Shown here piece after piece: positions 25,496 through 36,589 of a stretch of 64,000 nucleotides of DNA. A program made the translations under genes and the position numbers. The notes under the pieces were generated by a model. The model was not told the origin of the DNA. It did not search any database and saw only the letters and a program-made list of their open reading frames with translations. Within the stretch, counting starts at the first letter, position 1. The number at the start of each line of letters is the position of its first letter. This DNA comes from Rhynchospora pubera. Lineage: Eukaryota > Streptophyta > Magnoliopsida > Poales > Cyperaceae. The stretch lies in NCBI GenBank assembly GCA_028095005.1, contig CM051461.1, positions 40,535,968 through 40,599,967 of the forward strand, read 5' to 3'.

Positions 25496-27129
25496 TTAAT
25501 TTTTTATTTTCTCATTGTCAATATTAGGAGTATCTGTTTCCGGTTCTTTTCCAAATCCTAGCTCTGAAATGTCTTGTTTGGCCATCAAGTTTCTAACAAA
25601 AATTTGGAAAAAACAAAAATGGGTTAATTTATTGGCAGGATATATAATGTTCAGCCATAAAAAGCATTTGGTAGTTCAGATTTTTCCATCACTAGCTAGG
25701 CGGAATCAAAAGCAACAAGCAATGCTACAAAACCTCCCTTCTTTTAATAGTTTGCAGATTTGCAAGAATTTCCTTACTCTGTTGACATATTTGCAAGGTC
25801 CTGTAACTTAAGTGCTGAACACTAATGGTTTGTTGAAAGTGGAGATGGTCTAAAAAGGAAATAAGACAAAATGACCCTCGTAGAACAAATTGCTTAGCAT
25901 CAACTTTTTTTCACATATTTTTTCAAACACTTAAAAGGTCAATTTATCTCCACAAGATCATTTTCACCATTAGATAGCATGATATCCTTACATATGCCAG
26001 TGTGCTCAAGATCAACTACTGATTTTGAGTACTCAGCAAAGAGAAAGTCCAAATTATAAATAGAGTGCAATTGTTTAACAAGACAGGATTTCATTGAAAA
26101 AGTTTCAAATAATGACAAAATTACCTTTCCATTCGGCACTCCAAATATTTCTTAGATAGATGTCGACATTGTTCTGACTTAAACCCTGAGGTTTTCAGGC
26201 ATGCTATGTACTCTTTTTTAGCCTGTTCACACATTTCCAGCTGTATAAATCCTTCATTTGTAATTAACTATACATTCTTATGACGCAATGTGGAAGAAAA
26301 TAAGTACCTGGTCACACTCATGGAGATGGTCCAAAGGGAAAATTCCTTTCTCTGGAGGTACCGGTCTTGCCCCCCTGTTACCACCAAATGCGCCACCTGT
26401 CAGAGAGAGAAGAAAAACAATGATTTGATTTGAACTTATTGATTTTACTTCTTTTGCTTTACTCTCTTGTAATTCATTTGCTTTAAATCAACGTTACTAC
26501 ATTTATTAATACATTACAGTTGCAGTGCCTATGAAATATATAGTTACTTTGGGTTCTTTTGGTGTACATGTTGAGCAGCTAAAAGAATAAAAACTTAACA
26601 ACCCTCAAAAAAAGTAGAAGAGGTAACGCTTTGAAGAATGAGTTTGATGAAAAATTGTATGCTTAAAAAACATTTTGCAAAGTCAGTCATGCAAAGAAGG
26701 GAAAGATATTGGGCTTCAATTCAATTATATCTAAGCCTCAATATTATCTAAGCTTCAATTTGCGCTTGGATTCAATTCAACCCAACTTAATTACTATCAC
26801 ATATTATTTTAGTTAACTAATTGAGGATTAACTCAGCCTACCCCAACTTGTTTGGGACAAAAGGCTTAGTTGTAATTGAGGATTAACTCCTCTTTTCTGT
26901 GAAATCAAACACCTTGTTTGCAATCCAAACCACAAACAAAATCGATCAAACTAGTAGAACATAAACAAAGCAACCTATAGTCCTATACCATTACTGGGCC
27001 TGAATTAATTTCTACCAAAAACAGACCATGGTAATACCGGGTTCTATTATGGTACACGGAATTAGGCCCACACAACTAATAAAACACATGACAAAATTGA
27101 GAATTATTTATAATAATACCTGCACTCAT
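25496..27129 (-). CDS. COX19: COX19-like twin CX9C cytochrome c oxidase assembly factor
   Basis: Four coding exons (minus strand): 27120-27129, 26308-26396, 26125-26222 and 25496-25592, giving 97 residues with consistent phases. It starts MSAGGAFGGN and continues RPVPPEKG and FPLDHLHEC. The twin CX9C (CHCH) motif is C31-X9-C41 and C52-X9-C62, with KSEQCRHLSKKYLECRME around the second pair, then NLMAKQDISELGF. These are family hallmarks. COX19 is imported into the mitochondrial intermembrane space by the Mia40 disulfide relay and helps copper delivery during complex IV assembly. Exon 3 could also begin 18 nt earlier (26240); I chose 26222 because it keeps the usual spacing HEC-X9-C. The first intron (26397-27119) carries a tiny retroposon tail. 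A 5' leader probably lies in 27130-27700. Confidence 0.92.
26818..26889. mobile_element. 38-bp retroposon 3' tail with 17-bp target duplication
   Basis: TAATTGAGGATTAACTC occurs at 26818-26834 and again at 26873-26889. Between them are 38 bp containing CCTACCCCAACTTGTTTGGG and AAAGGCTTAGTTG. That string is the characteristic 3' end shared by Au SINEs and certain RTE-type LINEs of plants. The insert is therefore a severely 5'-truncated retroposition event inside COX19 intron 1. Confidence 0.85.
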
Positions 27130-27840
27130 CTTCAAATTCAACTCGATACAAACTGAGGCAAAGAGAATTCTCGAGTTATTCTTCCAATTGACACAGAGAA
27201 TCAATGCCTCCTCACCTATCAGACAGAACTCAATATCAGAAAACAAATTGCACACTGAAACAAATTGGGTGCATGAAGGTTTGGTTAGGTCAGTTCATTA
27301 AGCAATCAACTACAAGAGTACAAGCTCTATTCCCAAATAACTTCCAGTTTATGTTACGAATTGAGTAGCAGAATGCACAGCACAGCATATAGTGTTCCTG
27401 AAGAAAAGAATAATGGGCACAGTAAAGCTTGGTTTGGCTTAATAACAAGCACCAGATGGATCAAGCAAGTGAAACTGAGCGCTGGGAGAAGAGCTCAGGT
27501 TGAGCTTCTCTAGAATTTTGTGGGTTTCATGGGAGAGTTGTTGTAGAACAAATTGAATCGCAAAAAATAGATAGAGAAACCTTACTAAGTAATCGTACAA
27601 TTGAGCTTCTCTCGGATTTGTGGGTTCATGGAACGAGGCACAAAATCTCGCCTCCGCGCCTTTTTGAGACGTGAGAGAACTCGCCTCGCTAAGATTCACA
27701 AGTCAGAAATCATGAGAAGTCAGGGTGGCATTTCTATTCCGGAGCACTGCCTGAATTTAGTCCCACAAGGTTGAAGAAAAGGAGTAGGAGGCTGTATATA
27801 AGTTCCTAGAGAAATTTCGCAAGCGTGTGCGTAGAAAGGA
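27130..27840 (-). other. Probable 5' leader and promoter of COX19
   Basis: No conserved coding sequence is seen. Read on the minus strand, the stretch contains possible splice donors (for example AG|GTGAGG near 27218), so the leader may be spliced. The 86-codon frame at 27439-27699 shows no domain. Transcript data would be needed to place the start site. Confidence 0.35.
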
Positions 27841-27864
27841 GATGGTTGGCATCTCCCCTGACAG

Positions 27865-28895
27865 TAGGGCTGTACAACGGGCGGGTTTGTAATTTTTTCT
27901 TAATATTTCAACCCAACCCAATAATACCGGACCCGAATCCCGTGTAGCGCGGGACACCGTGTAGCGCGCGTACAGGCCGTCTGATCTTGATCGGACGGTT
28001 CATTTTTTACGGGCCTGTCAATCTAGGTTACATACACGGGGCTCCCTTGTCCATTGGATCTTGATCAGACGGCTACGATGCCGCGCTACACGGTGTGCCG
28101 CGCGGCACCAGATCTGAACTCAATAATACCGGGTTTAAAAAATTACTTAATCGACCCACCCGTAACCCAACCCAACCCATAAAATTTTTTATCTACGGGT
28201 TTTTACGGGTTTTCGGGTTAAACGGGTTAGATGTATATATGATACAAATAAAATTAAGGAGCAATCGGTGCCCTGATATTGGGATGGAGAATACCAACAT
28301 TAATGTACTGGGATAAAGTTCACAACACTACGTGGCATGATCATATTCGTTTGTTTATATAACCCATGGCATGATCATATTTATGTTTTTTTTTTAACAC
28401 AAAAACCACGCCCTGGACCTTGATCGTATTTATGTGTTAGGTTACAGGTGGCATGATCACAAGAACTTTACAAATTTGTGTCCTGATATACATTTGTTTG
28501 TATAACCTATGCGCACTCATGCATTTATATATGATGATTTCAATTTCACAAGAATTTTATATGTCACAAGTCACAACATCCGCCTAGGGACTAGGGTTTG
28601 CGTCTCTGTTGGCTAGGAGATGACAGAAGACGAGGCGTTTGTATTGGAACAAGGTGAAAAGTAAATGCGAATTAATTTTACGGCTTCATGCGAAACATAT
28701 TAGATCATCACATATTAAACGGGTCGGGTTTGTACCGGATTGTTCGAATGAAAAACATAACCCGACCCAGTTATACCGGGTTAGTAAAATTAAAACCCAA
28801 ACCAACCCGAACAATGGTTGAACCCGTTAAAATACGGGTCGGGTCGGATGGGTTAAACGGGTCGGACGGGTTTTAATTTTTTTTGTACACCCCTA
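27865..28895. mobile_element. Non-autonomous hAT element, TSD CCTGACAG
   Basis: 1031 bp with inverted ends TAGGGCTGTACAA and TTGTACACCCCTA, flanked exactly by CCTGACAG at 27857-27864 and 28896-28903. The 8-bp duplication and TAGGG.TGTACA ends are hAT features. Both subterminal regions consist of GGGTCGGGT/AACCCGACCC-type repeats, normal for this class. No transposase is encoded; the frames across it are artefacts. Confidence 0.9.
27938..28115. repeat. Palindromic GC-rich segment nested in the hAT element
   Basis: CGTGTAGCGCGGGACACCGT and GTAGCGCG on the left are answered by CGCGCTACACGGTGTGCCGC on the right. Inside are a second pair, GATCTTGATCGGACGG and GATCTTGATCAGACGG, in the same orientation. 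It looks like a separate small palindromic insertion, but no target duplication was found. Confidence 0.55.
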
Positions 28896-29110
28896 CCTGA
28901 CAGGGACGGGATTGGCCTTCGGGCCTGAACACACATTTAAGGCACTCCGCTTCGGCGGATCTTATACCCAATTTTTGGGCTCTTTTGGATTTCCTAATCA
29001 GGCCCAATAATGTGATTATGGACAAATAGTCGGCTCATTCCATTTCAAAAAATTTTAAATACGTGGTAGACTGATGGTAACATTTTCTATTCAATGAATT
29101 GAGATTGGTT

Positions 29111-29757
29111 CAGGGGCGGAGCCAGGATTTGAATTTAGGGGGTGCAATGGCTGACATCCAATGTCAAAATGTTGAAAAAATAACAATAAAAAAACCAATC
29201 TAAATTGCACCTACAGATATAACAATCTTATAGTTCATTCCAATAGCCGTTAATAGTTGATTGCATATTATGCAATCAGTAAAAATACCAGAGACCAAAT
29301 AAGAATCAAAAACTTTTTTATAAACATTGTTTTTCTCTTCATGATTGAAACCTATAGTTTATAATAATAAAAGCATAGTTAATGTTAAATTTAACTGTAG
29401 TTACAATTTACAGTCAAATTAGAATTAAAAAGTAAGAACAAAAGTGACAGATTCACAAAATCAAAATTCTCAATTCATAATTCACAAAGATTAAATTATC
29501 AGTAATCGAAAGGTTCTGCATTGTTACGGCCGAACATGGGCCTTTTCTGTTATAATTGTGAGAAGACGAGATTGGGGGCAAACATGGACCTTTTCTTTTC
29601 TGTTACATTGTTACGGCCCAAAAATATACAAAGAAATAACTGAGGTAATACCCATCTTCCATTGGACTTCCTATAATCCTATATATCTAGTCTTGCATTT
29701 TCTCAAATATTGGGGGGTGCCAGGCCCCCTCTCGCACCCCTACTGGCTCCGCCACTG
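29111..29757. mobile_element. Non-autonomous hAT element, TSD GATTGGTT
   Basis: 647 bp, ends CAGGGGCGGAGCCAGGATT and GGCTCCGCCACTG, flanked exactly by GATTGGTT at 29103-29110 and 29758-29765. The CAG.GGCGGAGCCAG terminus is typical of a widespread plant hAT group. No transposase frame. The inner subterminal GGGGGTGC/GCACCCC-like pieces also pair. Confidence 0.9.
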
Positions 29758-29765
29758 GATTGGTT

Positions 29766-31287
29766 AATTGCTAAATGAATTGTATTAAATGATAGTAACA
29801 TTTTCTATCCAATCTCATCCCAAGGTTAGAGATTCACTCCTTTGATGTATTTCGGCCCTGATTAAATGAATTGTTATTTATATTTAGTGGTCGATTGGTT
29901 ATTCTGTAGTATTTGTCGTTAGTTGCTATACGGAGTTACTATTTAATTGCCGTTCGTTGTCATGTATTTTATCCAAGTTATTATTCAGATTGTTGAATAT
30001 TCATTGTTGTTAGTTGTTTTGCATATTATAAAGTTTTAATTTAAATTGTTGAAATTAGTTGAAACTAGCAAAGTAGCAAGTTTGACCGATTAAACACAGT
30101 ATACCGCCACTGTAATATAACTGAGAATGCCAAGGGGAAAAAAAAAAAGGTTTAACAGATCAAATGAGTACTAAAAAAAAATGAATTCTCTCATATTATC
30201 ACTCATGAAATAAATATATGTCATTCTGATTTCTGATTTCTGATTTCTGAATCAACAAATTGTGTCATGGTCCCTATAAGATTCTGCTTCTCTTATTAAA
30301 AGTGGGTGCAAAAGTTATTTTAAAGTCTGCCATTTTGTCCGGCACGAACGTCATTATTAAATTGAGCCTGATCTAGTACTGTACCCGGATGCAGGCGGGA
30401 CCATGCGCCACAGTTGAAGGACTTTCATGAGAAATGTAATATGCCTCCCAAACAAACTTGCATATTAAGATTTTGATTCGATACTTACCACGCCAACTCA
30501 ATTCAGCAAACATATCACGCTGTGATATGTGGAATCGTATTTTGACACAGTAATTGCAATTTTTACCAAAGATATCAAAACAGAAGAGCCTATACCGTCA
30601 TTGATTCCATGTATTCATTTATTGACATCTTTCTAGAATTTCAATTGGATCATTTACGGATTTATTTTCCAAATCCTTTAGATATCCGGCTAAATAACTT
30701 TCTGACCAAAGGAGGAAATTATTTCCTTTTAAATAATACCGCCTATATATTAGAATTCTCGTCGGTCTTCTAACCAACCAAAATAATTCTGCATTGTCAA
30801 TTTGTCATACAATAAGAATATTCTAAAATTAAACAAAGTTTGCCCAACGACTTCACTGGTTTGGAGTAAAGAGGGTTGATAGGCTTGTGTCATTAATGTT
30901 TCTCTTGGATCGCATCTTTTCTCTATTAAAAGCATTTAGCTTATTTTTTATTTATTTATTTTCTTTTTTCTGATGAAAGCCCGTAGGCTAAAAGCATTTA
31001 GCTTATTGGCTCTCAGATAGAGGACAAGGGTTTGTTGCGTACAGTCCACAGAATAAAAGTAAAAGAAACAGAGACAACATGAGACGAGATTGGCAATTAG
31101 ACGTTTTTATTGAATCATCACAAAATTGTTGAAACCCAAAAATCCCCAGAATCAAAACAGACCAAAGCAAATATAAAGAGGAAAAGGATTAAAAAAAAAA
31201 AGATAAATTTAAATTTGGGGAACAATCAAATAAGCCTCTTCTCTCTTCCACCTTTAGGAATCAAACTACAAACATCCTCCCGCAAGC
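29766..31287. other. Intergenic DNA downstream of sucrose synthase
   Basis: No supported coding sequence. The part near 31100-31287 is the likely 3' UTR and polyadenylation region of the minus-strand sucrose synthase gene. Two short TGATTTC repeats lie near 30222-30250. Confidence 0.45.
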
Positions 31288-34200
31288 TTAAGCACTGTTT
31301 GGTGCAGCATCGAGAGCCAATGGAACAGTGTCAAACTGCATTGACAAAAATGAAACAGAAAGATCAATCAAATTTAGTTTCCTCTTTTTCATTTCACAAA
31401 CAAAGAATGTGAGCTACTAAATAGAACTTGAAATTTAAATTACCAGGCCACGGAGTTTAAGGGCATAGAACATCTCGAGGTAGCGGCGGTTCTCGCGCCT
31501 CTCGAGGTTAGAGACGTACTTCCAGAAACCGTACACACCAGTCAAGGTCATGAGTCTCTCAGAGTACAACTTCCAGGTGTACCTGTACACAATACATAGA
31601 ATTTATGAGCTTATATATTTAATCCAAATTCAACTCAGAAAAGAAAAAATAAGTATGACAAATAAAATTACGCACTTCTCATAGATTCTCTTGAGTCCAC
31701 CAGCTGAGATCTTGTCCCAGTGGGATGGATCAGCCTTGACCTTCTCGAAAAAGTTGACGAGGATCTCGGCAGCCTTGTCACCCTGGTATGGGTCAATGTG
31801 GAAGCCAGAAACACCATCAACAATGATCTCAGCAGGTCCACCATTGCATGTAGCAAATGTGGGCAGACCGCAGGTCATGGCCTCGACAACAGTGAGACCA
31901 AACGCCTCATAGAAAGCAGGCTGCGAGACAGAAAAGGAGTTAAAAATGTAGGAGACGCTTACTTCTAAAGCCTATAGTAATAGCCCAAAATGCTTAGTTA
32001 CTGTGAAATAAAATTTTCAATTTCAGATGAACAAATACCTGGACGAAGGCACCCTTGGTGTCACAGATGTAACGGTAGAGCTCACCATTGCGCACCCTGT
32101 TCATTTGGGCAGAGATCCAGCGGATCTGGCCATTGAGTTTGTACTGTTCGATATGTGAGTACATCTTATTGAGCTCGGCCTGTTCCTCCCTATCCTTTGA
32201 CTCCTTGCCGTGGTCACCACACACAACCACCAAGTTGACGAGTTCTCTCAGCCTGGCATTCTTGCCGTAGAACTCAACCAAGCCAGTTAAGTTCTTCACG
32301 CGGTCAAGGCGGGCCATAGAGAAGATGATTGGCTTGTTCCTGTCCTCCAAGTAGAACCTGTACGAAATTTTACCATTAGAATTTGCTTAGTGGAGAGATG
32401 CAAGTGCACATTTAATTTTGTTGCTAAATCGGAAAGATATTCATGTTTCTTACTTGTGCTCGGTATTGTCCTCCCTGCTGTAGAGGAGCTCCTCAATTTC
32501 AGGATGAAGGTGGGTCAGCCTCTTTTCCTTCTCAGTGTAGGGGTAGTACACTGACATGTCAGCACCGGGGGAGACAATGTTGAACTTGGGGTCGAACACA
32601 TCAATACCTTGCACCACACGGTACAGACCAGGCATGGTGAAGGAGATGTGGGACTCATACTGTCCGACTGTGTCCTTGCTGAAAGTTTCAATGAAACATG
32701 GAAGAAGTTAAATTGTGCCCCATTGCTAATTTGGATTTGTATCAATAAGTTGAATTAATCATTAATGTTATACCTTCCGGCAATTTCTTGGAAGGTGCTG
32801 GTGATGATGAAGTCTGTGAAGTTCATGGCGATGAGGTCGGTGGTGAACTGGCATGAGAAGTGGTACTGGGGGTCAAACTTCTTCCAGTAGAGGTCTGAGT
32901 TCGGGTACTTGGTCTTCTCCAAGGCGTGTGCAATGGTGCACTGAGTCACACCCAATTTTTGTGCCAACAATGTTGCAACAAGGTTGCCATCACTGTAGTT
33001 GCCGATAATAAGGTCAGGCTTGGCCTCCATCTCCTTGGCAATCTCCGTGGCGACATCCTATCATTAGAGATCAAACATAAGTTACATTACATTAAGAGAA
33101 CTATAAACACTGAAATAAATTATTAGAAGCACATTTTTGCACAAACCTCGGTGAAAGTCTCTAGGTAGGGCCAGACATCAAAACGGGAGATCCACTTACG
33201 CAACATCCCGTCCTTGTTCCTGAAGGGCACACGCAGAATGATAGTGTGCTCACAGCCCTCAACTGGCTCAATTCTCTGGCCACAGGTTGTTCCAGGAACA
33301 TCAGGAAGAAGCCTTGTGATCTACAAGTTAGTCAAACATCAATAAAATCACATTAGCAAGCACTCAGGTTTGGTCAAGGGAAGAAAACAAGGTGCCTAAG
33401 ATATCCTATATTCTATTTTCAATTGTTAAACTTACAATAACAATTTTCGGGGTTATATCAAGGCCTTGTTGCTTGATCCTGAGTAGCATTTCATTCTCCA
33501 AAGCACGGACTTGGTCGAGGATGTACACAACCTGTTAATGGACAAATGATATGACACATTAAGTATCTGTTGGCAAACAAAATTTATTGTTGAACTCTAT
33601 AAACAGAAATAAAGGATCTGCAAGGTTTTCCCAGAAAACTTCAACCATACCTGGCCACCAGTATCAGGGTAACCAAGGACATTGTCCTGAGCGAAATAAC
33701 CATGGGGGGACATGATGACAACATTGAACATCATGGGGATGGTGGCGAGGAACTTCTCCAAGTTGCAAGGATCAGGGGCCTCAAGTAGATCCAAGAGGAG
33801 GTGAATGTTCTCGAGGGTGCGCTGAGCATTGTCACCCCAACCCTTCTCCAGTCCAATAGCTTGGAATCTGAAAACCACAATTAGTTCTCAGTTTAGAATT
33901 TCCAAATAGTATGAAATGGATGTGTTGTGTAGTTAATTGGTAAATTTTATTTCTATTATTTTAACCTGCTGTCGAATTCAGAGTAGGGGGTCTCCTGAGG
34001 GACGCTAAAGAGGTAGTCCTCAGCTTTCCTCAAGGAAGATTTGAGAGTACCAAGGCTCTGGATCTTGTCATTCACCATCATGCTCTAAATTTAGAGTTAA
34101 ACTTTAAATTAATACCATTTCGACTATTTAAATAAAATCACTGATCAAAATGAAGGGATAATAACTTACGGTGCCCTTGTAGTTGTGAGCACGGAGGAAG

Positions 34201-35389
34201 TTGAGGAGAGGGAAAAGGTGCTCCTTGTCCTGGAACAACTTGGAGGAGAGGTGGCGGTTAAGAAATTGCACACCATTACCAATGGATTTGGAGAGAGAAG
34301 GCTTGGGGAATGAGGCATTGAATGGCTCAAAATCCAACTCGAGGGTGAATGCATCGGGGCTGGTACATACAAAATTAAGAGACAATTAAACCTTTTCTGA
34401 AACAAGAGCTAGATAGTAAAACTGTGCATCAAATTAACTGGTAAAATACATACGTTTCCTCAACGAGGCTCTCCTTGAATTTGAGGTACTCAGCGACACT
34501 CAATTCCTCAACAGCCAACTCACTGACATTGACACGGATGTACTCCCACACACCGGGTCTAGGACGGATTGCGAGGGCAACCCACGGGGGAAGAACAATG
34601 GCTTCCTGTATTACACAAGCAGCAGTGAAAGTTTTGTTAGTTAATGCAAAGGATAAGGTAGGATAAAAAATATTGTCAGATTTTCAGGTATTGCAGTGAG
34701 GTTTGTATATTTAACGCCAAGAGGCCCCAGACTATTGAGTTTCCATCAGATCTTATTATCCATACCCAATCACTGTCAGTGGGACAAAAAGATTACAAAG
34801 CCACCCACTGTTCAGTCAACAAATTAATAACTTATTTTCAATTTCAAATCATGCATAATACAAGGTATAAATATCCTGGAATATGAAACTCAACCCATTA
34901 ACAGAAGCATACCTGAGATGCATGGATCACTTCGTCAAAGACCGGAAGCTTCTGAATCTCCGCAGAATCATACTCAGCAAGAAGCTGGTGGCGCTGGAGC
35001 ATCCCCTTGCCTTGGTTCACATACCTAGTCAATTTTATATAAAATTAATTAAGTCAATAGCCCACTTGTCAACTGGATCTGTTAATTTCAGTTAAGATAA
35101 CTGTCACTACTAACAATAGAACATCTATATTAATGAGAATGTTTTAAATATAATATTAATTAGAGATTTAAACTAAATTTGATGTTATCTGAGTGTTTTA
35201 CCTTCTTTTAACAAAAGTTGAGTTAAACCAGAGTATAAATGCAATTATTATGTAATTTGGAAGTAATTAAACAAAGATAAACAAAAAAAAGTACTTGGTG
35301 AAGAGAGCAATGAGCTCATTGGGGTGAGCTGAGAGAGTATCGCCAAGGCGCTCACGGACACTGTGGATTCGGGTCAACTTGGATGCCAT
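31288..35389 (-). CDS. SUS: Sucrose synthase (complete, 14 coding exons)
   Basis: Coding exons, minus strand: 35295-35389, 34913-35024, 34454-34605, 34170-34359, 33966-34084, 33651-33867, 33436-33531, 33147-33320, 32774-33057, 32454-32678, 32039-32357, 31676-31920, 31444-31582, 31288-31335. All phases agree and the sum is 2415 nt, 804 residues, the normal size. The cytosolic enzyme reversibly converts sucrose plus UDP to UDP-glucose plus fructose, feeding starch and cell-wall synthesis in sink tissue. Visible features are the N-terminal regulatory segment with the LTRIHS phosphosite (Ser10, equivalent to Ser13/15 of studied enzymes), the GT-B sugar-binding loop GYPDTGGQ (ends at residue 295), SMARLDRVKN for the UDP side, and the GT4 E-X7-E motif (E666, E674). 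It ends PLALDAAPNSA. The first three residues MAS followed by KLTR suggest the SUS1 clade. No frameshift or missing catalytic residue was seen. Confidence 0.97.
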
Positions 35390-35393
35390 CTTA

Positions 35394-36459
35394 CTACAAA
35401 TTATAAAATTAAGATTTAAGAAACCAATTAATTTTGTAAGTAGAATAATGAAACTTGTTACTGATTTTGCTTATTGAAGCCTCTGGATGGTTGTGGGAAA
35501 ACCCAAGAATAATGTCTTATTTCTTAGATCTAACCATGGGTTTAAGCACATGGTTATAGAGGTTGGTAGATACAATGAGAGATCACATTAAAATTTAAGA
35601 TCATAGAATGGAGGAGAGGAGGGAGAATGGAGGCAAGACAGGAGGCCAATATATAACCAAAGTCAACGGGAGAACCAGAACCTAAATTGTAATAAAATAA
35701 TACCAATATACTTTTGTATATTTACACTGTGCTGTCGTCAAGGGTGTCAGAAATATGTATATTTAATAACCCAAAATGCACAGAATAAAGAATTGTAGAG
35801 TTGAACCAATAGATTTTCACTATTTCATATTAAATTCAAGCTATGACTTTGCGTCAACCAATCAAAGGGCTTGAATTGATGCCTGACCAATGATCTAGAT
35901 AAGAACTTAACTAAACAATTTCAAATTAACCGTGCAATGCTATTTCTTTAATCTAGAATTTTTTTGGCATATACTGTCTTATCCGCTTCCACTTTTCAAC
36001 TTTCAAGTAAATTAATTAGAACGCCTACACCAAAGACAATCTATGTATTCTCTAAGTAGCAGTACATAAGTTTATCTAGAGAGAAATTTTACTTTGAAAA
36101 ATAAATCAGAATTCTAATTTCTAAGGTAGATAAGGAAATATTTAGTCGTGACATAGACAAAAAAAAATTACAACTATTGACCAAAATTTCACACTTGAAA
36201 ATTTCACAAATTGCCAAGCTGAAACAAGCATTTTTTTACTATAAGTTACTGTAACAACAGAAAATCTGAAAGCAATCTAGATCTAGGAAAAGATCATGCA
36301 CCAACGCAGTAGTAGAGATCAAAATCCCAAAATGCTCCCAAATTGTACAAGTATCAGCTATGCAATTGTACTAATGCTGATTCCCCAACGACCGTTATAA
36401 CCAAATCAAACACCAAAATGAAGTTCTAATAATAGTAAAACACTGGTATTTATATTTAC
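35394..36459 (-). other. Leader intron in the 5' UTR of sucrose synthase
   Basis: On the minus strand a CT-rich leader exon ends CGAG|GTAAATATA at 36460/36459. An acceptor TTTGTAG lies at 35394-35400, four bases before the ATG. The 1066-bp AT-rich intron matches the well-known leader intron of plant sucrose synthase genes, which in several species boosts expression. Confidence 0.75.
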
Positions 36460-36576
36460 CTCGAGAGAAAGAGAGAGAGGAGAGGCTCTGACAAAGAAAC
36501 GAACTAAACGCAAAAAATGGAAGGAGGGAGAAAGAGTGAAGGAAATGGATGAAGGATAAGTGTGGAGATTAGGCGC

Positions 36577-36584
36577 CTTTTATA
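36577..36584 (-). promoter_or_regulatory. TATA box of sucrose synthase
   Basis: On the minus strand the sequence reads GGGCTATAAAAGGCGCC. The start site should be roughly 30 nt downstream, near 36550, so the leader exon would run from there to 36460. Confidence 0.75.
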
Positions 36585-36589
36585 GCCCA

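Noticed and set aside
28095..28876. Plus-strand frames of 60-73 codons
   Set aside because: Lie within the hAT element and read its GGGTCGGGT repeats.
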